From: Pseudomonadota bacterium
Lineage (GTDB): Bacteria > Desulfobacterota > Syntrophia > Syntrophales > UBA5619
Assembly (NCBI GenBank): GCA_018896355.1
Contig: JAHIMW010000034.1
Location: 1-12,473 of the forward strand
DNA length: 12,473 bases
Direction of reading: 5' to 3'
A program made the position numbers and the translations under genes. This document shows, piece after piece, positions 6,249 through 12,473 of the stretch. The notes beneath the pieces are model-generated. The model was given only the letters and a program-made list of their open reading frames with translations, ran no database searches and had not been told where the DNA came from. Within the stretch, counting starts at the first letter, position 1, and the number at the start of each line of letters is the position of its first letter.

Positions 6249-7508
6249 TCACAACTTGAACAACCTCCGGACGGCCGCGACATACGGGAGCTCATCCTTT
6301 TCGCGGCTCTCCTCCTTGAGACCGGTGATCGGGTCGTGCAGGATCTTATTGACGATGGAGGCGGCCAGTCCCTCGATCCGCAACCGCTCCTCCGTTTCCA
6401 GCCCTCCGAGCCAGCGGGTGGATCTCTCCATTTCCCCCCGGACGATCCCCTCCATCTTCCCGCGCAGCGCCACGATCGTGGGCACGACGGCAAGGGTGTT
6501 GAACCACTTCTCGAAGGCGGTAACCTCCTCGGCGATAATCTCTTCCGCCTTTGTCGCCTCGGTCTTCCGCACCTCCCGGTTCGCATCGACCACGTCCTGC
6601 AGGTGGTCGATATTGTAAAGATAGACGTTTTCAATCTCGCCGGCCGCGGGATCGATGTCCCTCGGGACGGCGATGTCGATCAGAAAGAGTTGGCGGTCCC
6701 GCTTCCGCCGGAGCGCGGTGGCCACCATATCCTTGGTCAGAATGTAGCCCGGTGCGCCGGTGGAGGCGATGACGATATCCACTTCCGGCAGGACCTCGGG
6801 AAAGCGGTCAAAGGCCACCGGCGTCCCCTGTAACAGGGCCGCCATCTCCTCGGCCCTAACATAGGTCCGGTTTGCGATAAGGATACGGCCCACCCCCTGG
6901 CGGAGCAGATGGCGGGCCGCCAGTTCCGACATCTCTCCGGCGCCGATCAGCAGGACCGACTTCCCCTTGAGATTGCCGAAGATCTTTTTCGCCAGTTCCA
7001 CCGCCGCATAGCTTACCGACACGGCATTGCCGGCGATCCCCGTCTCCGTCCGAACCCGTTTGGCAACCAGGAAGGCGTGGTGACTCAGCCGGTTCAGCAG
7101 GACCCCGGTTGTCCGTTGATCGACCGCCGTGCGGTAGGCCTCCTTCATCTGCCCCAGGATCTGCGGCTCCCCCATCACCATCGAATCGAGGCTCGACGTC
7201 ACGCGGAAGAGATGGCGGACCGCCTCCAGATCCCGGTAGACATACAGGCATCGCTCCAGTTCGGCAATGTCGAGATTCCCCTGACCGTATATGAAGGACT
7301 TCAGACCGGCGACGGCCTGCTCGCCGTCCGTCACGCGGGAAATGACCTCCACCCGGTTACAGGTGGAAAGACAGATCGCCTCACGGATCTCCGTCAGGCG
7401 CATCAGCTCCGGGAGAGCCCGTTCCACGTCCCCGCTGGAGAGTTGAAGCCGCTCCCGGATCTCCAGAGGCGCCGTCTTGTGGTTCATGCCGATCAGAACA
7501 AGTTGCAT
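6249..7508 (-). CDS. hemA: Glutamyl-tRNA reductase
   Basis: Reduces glutamyl-tRNA(Glu) to glutamate-1-semialdehyde with NADPH, the committed step of C5-route tetrapyrrole synthesis. The start at 7508 gives 419 residues with N-terminus MQLVLIGMNHKTAP and puts the catalytic cysteine of STCNR at position 50, as in E. coli. An ATG six codons upstream (7526) would also be in frame but adds a non-family leader. Other motifs: SLDSMVMGEPQILGQ (106-120), the NADPH-binding VLLIGAGEMSELAARHL (185-201), and the C-terminal dimerisation region. It starts 4 bases after the stop of the CcsA/HemX gene, indicating co-transcription. hemL, the next enzyme, is not in the window. Confidence 0.97.
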   Translation of the reverse strand: MQLVLIGMNHKTAPLEIRERLQLSSGDVERALPELMRLTEIREAICLSTCNRVEVISRVTDGEQAVAGLKSFIYGQGNLDIAELERCLYVYRDLEAVRHLFRVTSSLDSMVMGEPQILGQMKEAYRTAVDQRTTGVLLNRLSHHAFLVAKRVRTETGIAGNAVSVSYAAVELAKKIFGNLKGKSVLLIGAGEMSELAARHLLRQGVGRILIANRTYVRAEEMAALLQGTPVAFDRFPEVLPEVDIVIASTGAPGYILTKDMVATALRRKRDRQLFLIDIAVPRDIDPAAGEIENVYLYNIDHLQDVVDANREVRKTEATKAEEIIAEEVTAFEKWFNTLAVVPTIVALRGKMEGIVRGEMERSTRWLGGLETEERLRIEGLAASIVNKILHDPITGLKEESREKDELPYVAAVRRLFKL

Positions 7509-7512
7509 AGAT

Positions 7513-8331
7513 TCACATAAAATCATGGGCCGTCTGGAAGAAAAGCTTTCCGACGATCAGCAGAACGGCAAGCGCCGTGAACACCATCAGCGACCAGCGG
7601 GCCGCCTTGCGTCCCTGCCACCCGATGACAATCCGCTGATGGAGAAGGAAGGCATAGAGACCCCAGGCCAGAAGCGTCCAGACCTGTTTGGAATCCCACT
7701 GCCAGTGGCTTCCCCAGACGATCCGCGCCCAGAACGAACCGGCCAGAATGCCAAGCGTCAGCAGCGGAAATCCCCAGAACAGGCAGAGATAATTGATCCG
7801 GTCCAGATCACGGAGCGACGGGAAGAGCCGGATCAGGCTCCCTTCCTTCTTCTGCCGGATCAGATTGTCCTGGAGCAGATACATGATGCCGGCGCAGGAA
7901 GCCACCGCAAACAGGGCCTCACCGGTGATGGAGAGCATCACGTGGGCCGTGACCAGATACCCTTTCAGAATGGCCGACGCGCCGACCCTCCCCCCCAACT
8001 CCACGGAAGCGATCACCATGATCACAGAGATCACCGGTGCGACGAACGCCCCCAGGACCCGGGTTTTGGTCCTCAGTTGCATCAGAAGATAGGACGCCGC
8101 CATGACCCAGGCGAAGAAGGAGAGAACATCGTAAAGGCTGATGGCCGGGATCATCCCCTCCGCCAGCCAGCGGGAAAGAAAGGATGCGGTATGGATGACG
8201 AGGGCCGCAAACATCAGGCCCGTCGCAAATCGCGCCGGCATGACCCTTCTGCCCCAGAGCGAGCCGCCATAGACGACGGCGGAGGCCAGATAGACCACCA
8301 AAGCCACCTTGAACAGGACAATTCCCATCAT
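7513..8331 (-). CDS. CcsA/HemX-like integral membrane protein (cytochrome c assembly family)
   Basis: The 272-residue protein is almost entirely hydrophobic, with about eight predicted membrane helices. It carries the tryptophan-rich WWD-type motif WGSHWQWDSKQVW (206-218) of the CcsA/CcmC/CcmF heme-handling family, plus histidines H47, H130 and H231 that could serve as heme ligands. Members beside hemA are often called HemX; in Bacillus HemX lowers HemA levels, while true CcsA joins CcsB in system II cytochrome c maturation. With no CcsB/ResB here, a HemX-type role in heme handling or HemA control is more likely, but this is inference. The ATG at 8331 overlaps the upstream stop as ATGA, so translation is probably coupled. 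Confidence 0.88.
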   Translation of the reverse strand: MMGIVLFKVALVVYLASAVVYGGSLWGRRVMPARFATGLMFAALVIHTASFLSRWLAEGMIPAISLYDVLSFFAWVMAASYLLMQLRTKTRVLGAFVAPVISVIMVIASVELGGRVGASAILKGYLVTAHVMLSITGEALFAVASCAGIMYLLQDNLIRQKKEGSLIRLFPSLRDLDRINYLCLFWGFPLLTLGILAGSFWARIVWGSHWQWDSKQVWTLLAWGLYAFLLHQRIVIGWQGRKAARWSLMVFTALAVLLIVGKLFFQTAHDFM

Positions 8332-8978
8332 CGCGGTTCCACCTCCATCTCTACGCCGGTCAGCCTCAGGATCAGATCCTTCACATCTCCCCACCGCTTG
8401 GCGCGGATATGATCCAGGATCTCCGAAGAGACAACTGTCTCGAAATACGCGCGATTCTCGTCAGAGGGGCGCCCCCCGGCGATGACCTTTCCCCGGAGCT
8501 CGCCCAGGATCTCAAGCAGAATCGCGTACTCCGGACCGTAGACGGCCTCCAGCTCTTTCCGGATTTTTTTGGCCAGGGCGGGGCTCCTGCCGCCGGTGGA
8601 GACGGCGATCGACAGATTCCCCCGCTCCACGATGGAAGGAAGGATGAAATCGCACCGCGTGGGGTCGTCGACGATGTTGACCGGAATCCCCAGGGCGCGG
8701 GCGTCCCGTGCGATCCGCCCGTTGACGGCCTCGTCGTCCGTTGCGCCGATCACGAGAAAGGCGTCGGCAAGACACGAATCCTCATAGTCGGCGTCGCGGT
8801 GGAAAACTTTTCCTTCCCCGTTCCATGCCGCGAGTAGCGGCGTCATGCTTTTTCCCACAACTTCCACGCGGGCGCCACAGGCGAGAAGCCGTTCGACCTT
8901 CCGTTCGGCGATGCTTCCTCCGCCGACAACGACGCATTTGCGTCCGGTAATATCAAGAAACAGGGGGTAATATCTCAC
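8328..8978 (-). CDS. Precorrin-2 dehydrogenase / sirohydrochlorin ferrochelatase-type protein (CysG N-domain family)
   Basis: Oxidises precorrin-2 to sirohydrochlorin with NAD+ and, in some members, inserts iron to make siroheme. The 216-residue protein matches the stand-alone SirC/Met8/CysG-N type. It shows MRYYPLFLDITGRKCVVVGG with the dinucleotide-binding GGGSIAERKV (19-28), the catalytic-Asp stretch VNIVDDPTRCDFILPS (100-115) and AVSTGGRSPALAKKIR (125-140). The start is GTG at 8978, with GGGAG about 6 bases upstream. It is the first gene of the cluster and feeds sirohydrochlorin/siroheme both to sulfite reductase and to the Ahb heme route. Whether this copy has chelatase activity cannot be told from sequence alone. 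Confidence 0.93.
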   Translation of the reverse strand: MRYYPLFLDITGRKCVVVGGGSIAERKVERLLACGARVEVVGKSMTPLLAAWNGEGKVFHRDADYEDSCLADAFLVIGATDDEAVNGRIARDARALGIPVNIVDDPTRCDFILPSIVERGNLSIAVSTGGRSPALAKKIRKELEAVYGPEYAILLEILGELRGKVIAGGRPSDENRAYFETVVSSEILDHIRAKRWGDVKDLILRLTGVEMEVEPR

Positions 8979-8997
8979 AACCGCTCCCTAAACCCTT

Positions 8998-9055
8998 TGG
9001 GGACATGATGCCGCATCGTGTCCCCATTCTTTCATGATGCGGCATCGTGTCTCCA
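8998..9055. repeat. REP-like palindrome with extra arm, copy C (upstream of the heme cluster)
   Basis: Left arm 8998-9010 (TGGGGACATGATG), loop CCG, right arm 9014-9026 (CATCGTGTCCCCA), one mismatch. A second partial palindrome follows: CATGATGC at 9033-9040, then GGCATCGTGTCTCCA at 9041-9055. It lies in the 5' untranslated region of the heme cluster, about 20 bases upstream of the first start codon. Confidence 0.8.
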
Positions 9056-9091
9056 GATGCGGGGAAGACGCTATCATGAAGATTCCCAAAA

Positions 9092-9106
9092 TTCAAGCCG
9101 CTTGAA
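9092..9106. promoter_or_regulatory. 15-bp perfect palindrome in the divergent promoter region; candidate operator
   Basis: TTCAAGC, C, GCTTGAA is a perfect 7-bp inverted repeat around one base. The right half overlaps the -35 box of the prmA promoter (TTGAAA, 9102-9107). The left half gives TTGAAT on the minus strand, where a -35 for the heme cluster could sit, although I see no convincing -10 for it. A repressor-type binding site is a reasonable guess without further proof. Confidence 0.4.
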
Positions 9107-9130
9107 ATATCCGCCCGAAAAAGTTATAGG
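9102..9130 (+). promoter_or_regulatory. Sigma70-type promoter for prmA
   Basis: TTGAAA (9102-9107), a 17-base spacer, then TATAGG (9125-9130): 5 of 6 and 4 of 6 consensus matches with ideal spacing. It lies about 60 bases upstream of the prmA start and points into prmA-rsmE. Confidence 0.6.
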
Positions 9131-9190
9131 TATGCAGCAAGAACAACCATGGGGTGGGGGAGTTTTTCCCGGTGAAAGGGAATGCGGATC

Positions 9191-10150
9191 ATGCCGAAGC
9201 AGCATGGGAAAGCGGGGGAAAAGACGGGCGACTGGATGAAAATCGAGTTATCCGCCCCGCTGGAAATGATCGACGCGTTGAACAACTTCATGACGGAGAT
9301 CGGCGCCCAGGGCGCCTTTCAGGAAAACATGGGACCGCTATCGTCGAACGGTCCCCCCGAACCCGTCTCCGGGGAAGTCCTGAAAGCCTTTCTCCCGTTC
9401 GACGTCCGCCTGGAGCAGCGTCTTGCCGCGCTCCGGATCTACATCGACAGCCTGACGGAGATCTTCCCGGAGCTTGAAAAACCCGGCTTCCGGACAGAGA
9501 TCATCCGCGATCCCGATTGGGGGGAGGCGTGGAAGAAATACTTCAAGCCCCTCCGGGTGAGCCGGAACATCGTCATCAAACCGACATGGGAACGCTTCTC
9601 ACCGGCCGGCAGGGAGATCGTCATTGAGATCGACCCCGGCATGGCCTTCGGCACCGGCCAGCACCCCTCCACGAGGATGTGTCTGGAGGCGATCGATGAG
9701 ATCCTCCTCAAGGAGCGGCCGGTCGAGCAGTGGCGCGTCCTCGACGTTGGAACGGGAACGGGCATCCTCGGCATCGCGTGCGCGAAGCTTGGCGCCGGGC
9801 GGGTCCTCTGCGTGGACAACGATGAGCAGGCGACGGAGATCGCAAGGGAGAATGTTCGGATCAATCGGGTTGAAGACCGCGTCACGGTCGCCGGCAGGAA
9901 CGTCGCCGATCTGACGGAATCCTTTCACCTGATCGTGGCGAACCTGACGGCGAAGATCCTGATCGAATTTTATCCCCATCTCGTCCGCCTCGCCCGCCCC
10001 GGAGGCTACCTTGTCATCTCGGGAATCCTCGAACAGAACAAACCGGATATCGAGGCCCGTTTCGCGGGCGACTCCTTCCCGATCCGCCGCCTCATCACCG
10101 AAAAGGAGTGGGTCTGTTATCTCTTGAAGAAAGCAGGTGACCGTCCGTGA
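9191..10150 (+). CDS. prmA: Ribosomal protein L11 methyltransferase
   Basis: SAM-dependent enzyme that trimethylates amino groups of ribosomal protein L11. Counting from 9191 it has 319 residues. The family signature DPGMAFGTGQHPST (148-161) is followed by the SAM-binding motif VLDVGTGTGILGIA (183-196), the acidic VDND (208-211) and the catalytic-loop VANLTAKIL (249-257). An N-terminal L11-recognition domain precedes them. The start is uncertain: ATG at 9182, 9191 or 9236. I choose 9191 because AGGGA lies about 9 bases upstream and because the family usually has a Trp near its N-terminus (here W15), which a start at 9236 would lose. The stop overlaps the rsmE start as GTGA, so the two are translated together. 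Confidence 0.95.
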   Translation: MPKQHGKAGEKTGDWMKIELSAPLEMIDALNNFMTEIGAQGAFQENMGPLSSNGPPEPVSGEVLKAFLPFDVRLEQRLAALRIYIDSLTEIFPELEKPGFRTEIIRDPDWGEAWKKYFKPLRVSRNIVIKPTWERFSPAGREIVIEIDPGMAFGTGQHPSTRMCLEAIDEILLKERPVEQWRVLDVGTGTGILGIACAKLGAGRVLCVDNDEQATEIARENVRINRVEDRVTVAGRNVADLTESFHLIVANLTAKILIEFYPHLVRLARPGGYLVISGILEQNKPDIEARFAGDSFPIRRLITEKEWVCYLLKKAGDRP

Positions 10151-10911
10151 CGATTCCCCGAATCTACCTACCGCGCATCCTCGAGACGGGCGCGCTCTGC
10201 AAGGTGACGGCGGATCAGGCGCGTTACCTGAACAAGGTCCTTCGGATGAAGCAGGGCGACCCGTTTCGGATTTTCAACGGCACGGGTTGGGAATACAGGG
10301 CGCTCATCCGGAGGCAGACGGCGGAAGGGATCGAACTGGAGATCACCGACCGGTATGCGCTGCCCGCCGCCAAAATTCATATAACCCTCTGCCAGGCTGT
10401 CCCCAAGGCGGAGAAGATGGACGGAATCATCCGGCACGCGACAGAACTGGGCGTGGAACGGATCATCCCTTTCTTCGCGGAGCGGTCCGTCCCTCGCTGG
10501 GAGCCGGAACGGCTTCCGCGCAAACGGGAGCGGTGGCAGAAGATCGCGGTCGAGGCCTCCCGCCAGTGCGGCCGGTCCGACATCCCGGAGATCGAGAAGA
10601 TCGTGACGTTTGAGCGGATGCTTTGCGCCGTTCCCGAAAGCGGGCTCAGACTGATCCCCTGGGAAGAGGAGACGACGACGCGGATCAGTACGGTTCTCCG
10701 GGACCCGGCATGGTCGGGGATGAAGGGGTTCATCCTGGTGATCGGTCCGGAGGGGGGCTTCAGCGCGGAAGAGATCGAACTGGCCCGGCGGGCGCGTTTC
10801 CTGTCCGTCAGCCTCGGAAAGAGGGTGCTCCGCGTGGAGACGGCGTCACTCGCGCTCCTCGCCATACTCCAGTACGAGACTGGAGCACGGGAAACGGAAT
10901 CTATGGAATGA
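10147..10911 (+). CDS. rsmE: 16S rRNA m3U1498 methyltransferase
   Basis: Methylates N3 of U1498 in 16S rRNA. The 254-residue protein has an N-terminal PUA-like domain (about 1-72, with DQARYLNKVLRM) and a SPOUT-fold methyltransferase domain. The latter shows QAVPKAEKMDGIIRHATELG (83-102), EASRQCGR (136-143), GPEGGFSAEEI (200-210) and the knot motif LGKRVLRVETASLALLAI (223-240). The start is GTG at 10147, overlapping the prmA stop. The prmA-rsmE pairing is common in bacteria and groups two translation-apparatus modifications. Confidence 0.96.
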   Translation: MTIPRIYLPRILETGALCKVTADQARYLNKVLRMKQGDPFRIFNGTGWEYRALIRRQTAEGIELEITDRYALPAAKIHITLCQAVPKAEKMDGIIRHATELGVERIIPFFAERSVPRWEPERLPRKRERWQKIAVEASRQCGRSDIPEIEKIVTFERMLCAVPESGLRLIPWEEETTTRISTVLRDPAWSGMKGFILVIGPEGGFSAEEIELARRARFLSVSLGKRVLRVETASLALLAILQYETGARETESME

Positions 10912-10987
10912 CCTTAAAGAAGCCTGCGGTTTACAACACCCCGGCAAGCCAAAGGAAATTCACCCGGGACCATGAAGGAAAGAAACC

Positions 10988-11602
10988 ATGACGGGCAGAC
11001 GGTACGGCGGTTTCTGGCGGCGATTTTTCGCCTTTCTCATCGACGAGGTCATCCTCTACTTCGCATCGCTGATTCTTTTTCTGATCGGCCTGCTCGCCCT
11101 CGGACTGAGAGGGGACATGATGGGCCGCGTTCTCTCCTCCCTCGGGGATCCTGCACACGGGATAGGCCTCGTCGCGCTCCTCTACATCGCCGCGTCCCTC
11201 CTCGCCGGTATGATCTACTTCACCTGGTTCCACGGTATAACGGGCCGGACGCCGGGAAAGATGCTCCTCGGCCTCCGCGTTATCCAGGCGTCGGGCGACC
11301 CGATCACCCCGGGCATCGCCTTCCTGCGGTGGGTGGGCTACCTGATCTCCGGCCCCCTCTTCTGCCTCGGCTTCCTCTGGATCGCCTTTGACGGCAGGAA
11401 GCAGGGGTGGCACGACAAGATCGCCGCCACCCTCGTCATCCGCTGGCGAGGCGATTCCGATCCGGCCGACGCTGAAGAGGCGCCCACCGCATTCGCAGCC
11501 TCCGGAATACCCCCCTTTGCCGGAGCGGAAAAGGGTTTCATCCCACTTCCGGAACAACAGCCGGAAAAACCGTGCACCGACGGCGTACCGCCCAGCCAGT
11601 AA
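10988..11602 (+). CDS. RDD-family membrane protein
   Basis: A 204-residue protein with the RDD signature: GGFWRRFFAFLIDEVILY near the N-terminus (Arg and Asp of the motif), GRTPGKMLLGLRVI (about 86-99) and FDGRKQGWHDKIAATLVI (about 134-151). Three to four hydrophobic segments are visible, at about 16-38, 52-80 and 108-133. After about residue 155 a polar, Ala/Pro/Glu-rich tail of about 50 residues is probably disordered and cytoplasmic. The ATG is preceded by AAGGAAAG with good spacing. RDD proteins have been linked to ion transport or export in a few organisms, but the function here is unknown. It lies 76 bases after rsmE. Confidence 0.88.
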   Translation: MTGRRYGGFWRRFFAFLIDEVILYFASLILFLIGLLALGLRGDMMGRVLSSLGDPAHGIGLVALLYIAASLLAGMIYFTWFHGITGRTPGKMLLGLRVIQASGDPITPGIAFLRWVGYLISGPLFCLGFLWIAFDGRKQGWHDKIAATLVIRWRGDSDPADAEEAPTAFAASGIPPFAGAEKGFIPLPEQQPEKPCTDGVPPSQ

Positions 11603-11630
11603 CGGGCAGCGACCCTGCCGGAAAAATGGC

Positions 11631-11657
11631 TTGACAAACGGGGGCATATTTTATAGA
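11631..11657 (+). promoter_or_regulatory. Promoter of tRNA-Phe
   Basis: TTGACA (11631-11636) is a perfect -35 box. The best -10 candidate is TATAGA (11652-11657) at 15-base spacing, which is short, within the AT-rich TATTTTATAGA. The tRNA begins about 35 bases later. Confidence 0.55.
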
Positions 11658-11692
11658 GAAGCCTTCCATTTCGGCAATCGCCCGCCGAACGG

Positions 11693-11768
<76 letters not shown>

Positions 11769-11776
11769 TAAGAATC

Positions 11777-11810
11777 AAGGGGTTACAGAGAATATTCTGT
11801 GGCCCCTTTT
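11777..11810 (+). terminator. Intrinsic terminator after tRNA-Phe
   Basis: A 13-bp stem: left arm 11777-11789 (AAGGGGTTACAGA), loop GAATAT, right arm 11796-11808 (TCTGTGGCCCCTT), with two T-G pairs, then TTTTCTTT. It begins 8 bases after the tRNA CCA. Confidence 0.85.
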
Positions 11811-12001
11811 CTTTGCCGGATGATCCTGTCCCCACTCTGTCCCCACTTTTCTTATTGCTGCCCCCAAAAAGCCCCGAGATTTCTCCCAGGGATTCTCTTG
11901 GCGTCGCCGGGTGTCGTCATTCTTCGTCCATTTAATTCGACGAGCATATCCTTCGCGTGTGTGGGTGCCATGACATGGACATCATCCACGGCAGGGATCG
12001 T
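11783..12001 (-). pseudogene. Possible C-terminal remnant of a tyrosine recombinase (integrase) abutting the tRNA
   Basis: In one minus-strand frame an open stretch runs from just after a TGA (12004-12002) to TAA at 11854-11852. It continues in frame to a final TAA at 11785-11783 inside the tRNA terminator. The first part contains DVHVMAPTHAKDMLVELNGR, which resembles integrase C-termini of the form Y-x-H-V-x(n)-AV-x2-L-N-G. At the place of the catalytic Tyr there is Asp (GAT at 11983-11981), one base from TAT. The end, EKWGQSGDRII, is also typical in style. The absence of a start, the internal stop and the lost Tyr imply a dead remnant. An integrase 3' end against a tRNA 3' end is the classic arrangement of an integrated element. 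The similarity is short and judged by eye. Confidence 0.35.
11826..11847. repeat. Tandem 11-bp direct repeat CTGTCCCCACT
   Basis: Two adjacent identical copies at 11826-11836 and 11837-11847, just beyond the tRNA-Phe terminator and inside the putative integrase remnant. It also shares the TGTCCCCA word with the REP-like elements, which may be coincidence. Confidence 0.6.
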
Positions 12002-12473
12002 TCAACCTGGGGCAACATCGCAAGCGGTGGCAGGATATAGTGAAGGAAGGACAAAGGGAAGGCATGATATAAGACAGCGAAGGGAAGAAGGACAGGCGAT
12101 CAGTCAAAAGGTACCCCTTTTCCCAAATCCGAGAAAGGGGGGGCTATGTCCCTTTGCCGGGTACTTGCAAAGGTGGTCATAGCATGACCCTTCATCGAGC
12201 TCTCCGGCGATGGAAGCAAAAGATACTGGGTATGTTTGGACGCTGGGAGAAATTGGGTTCATCCGGTTTATGCGCACGTCTTCCTGCATGCTTTCTCTTG
12301 GCAATCAACGATACATTATCAAGGAAAATAGGTGTATGTCAAAAACTGTCTCCACCTACAAAGCGTGAAAGTTGGTTTTCCTCAAAGTCACTTATTTCCG
12401 ATTGAAAGCAAGTAACCCCCATGCCCGTCGCGGGCACAACGAAGGATGAAAATGGACAATCCGGGGTCACCGA
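12002..12473. other. No supportable gene; hairpin-rich intergenic or decayed sequence
   Basis: I find no protein of recognisable family and no RNA gene in these 472 bases. What can be seen: a purine-rich stretch at about 12040-12100; an imperfect hairpin CCCCTTT/AAAGGGG (within 12114-12141); CCTTTGC/GCAAAGG at 12151-12173; GGTCAT-AGC-ATGACC at 12175-12189; and TGCCCG-TCG-CGGGCA at 12424-12438. Short open frames exist on both strands but none has a convincing start or family resemblance. Decayed mobile-element DNA next to the tRNA, or the 3' region of a gene outside the window, are both possible. Confidence 0.5.

Noticed and set aside
7509..7526. hemA start six codons upstream at 7526
   Set aside because: The start at 7508 places the catalytic Cys at residue 50 and gives the standard family N-terminus; the upstream ATG overlaps the previous gene and adds atypical residues.
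12154..12405. Open frame of 83 codons on the plus strand near the right edge
   Set aside because: No recognisable domain, no convincing ribosome-binding site, and it starts inside the hairpin cluster; not supported as a gene.
12424..12438. TGCCCG-TCG-CGGGCA hairpin as a terminator
   Set aside because: No T-run on either side and no gene ending next to it within the window.

Overview
The window looks like a chromosomal segment of an anaerobic deltaproteobacterium (Desulfobacterota, most like the Syntrophales/Syntrophobacterales). This is inferred from the gene content and not from a database search. The main clues are a heme cluster ending in AhbD (the siroheme-dependent, oxygen-independent heme route), a fused cobA-hemD gene, and high GC with compact overlapping genes.

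Positions 1-1272: the left edge carries the 5' part of a SNF2-type DEAH helicase on the minus strand, running off the window. Next to it is an AT-richer stretch with two short, apparently degraded reading frames. One resembles the linker found before the C-terminal winged helix of RecG-like/AlbA-type ATP-binding proteins. This part looks like the edge of a defence or accessory region.

Positions 1273-8978: one minus-strand cluster, in transcription order: precorrin-2 dehydrogenase (sirC/cysG-N type), a CcsA/HemX-like membrane protein, hemA, hemC, cobA-hemD, hemB and ahbD. Together they turn glutamyl-tRNA into precorrin-2 and siroheme and carry out the last step to heme. HemL and AhbA/AhbB/AhbC are not here and must be encoded elsewhere if the route is complete. 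hemC has no ATG/GTG/TTG that would give a full-length protein; the only start that fits the family and the ribosome-binding site is ATT. A family of REP-like palindromes built on GGGGACAYGATGC sits in the hemA-hemC gap, in the hemC-cobA gap, and just upstream of the cluster.

Positions 8979-9190: a divergent intergenic region with a REP-like copy, a good sigma70-type promoter for prmA, and a 15-bp palindrome overlapping its -35 box.

Positions 9191-11602 (plus strand): prmA and rsmE, two translation-apparatus methyltransferases joined by a GTGA overlap, followed by an RDD-family membrane protein.

Positions 11631-12473: a promoter, a complete tRNA-Phe(GAA) with encoded CCA, and a strong intrinsic terminator. 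Against the tRNA, on the opposite strand, is a broken reading frame that reads like the C-terminal end of a tyrosine recombinase. The remaining bases hold hairpins but no gene I can support. The tRNA is a likely old integration site.
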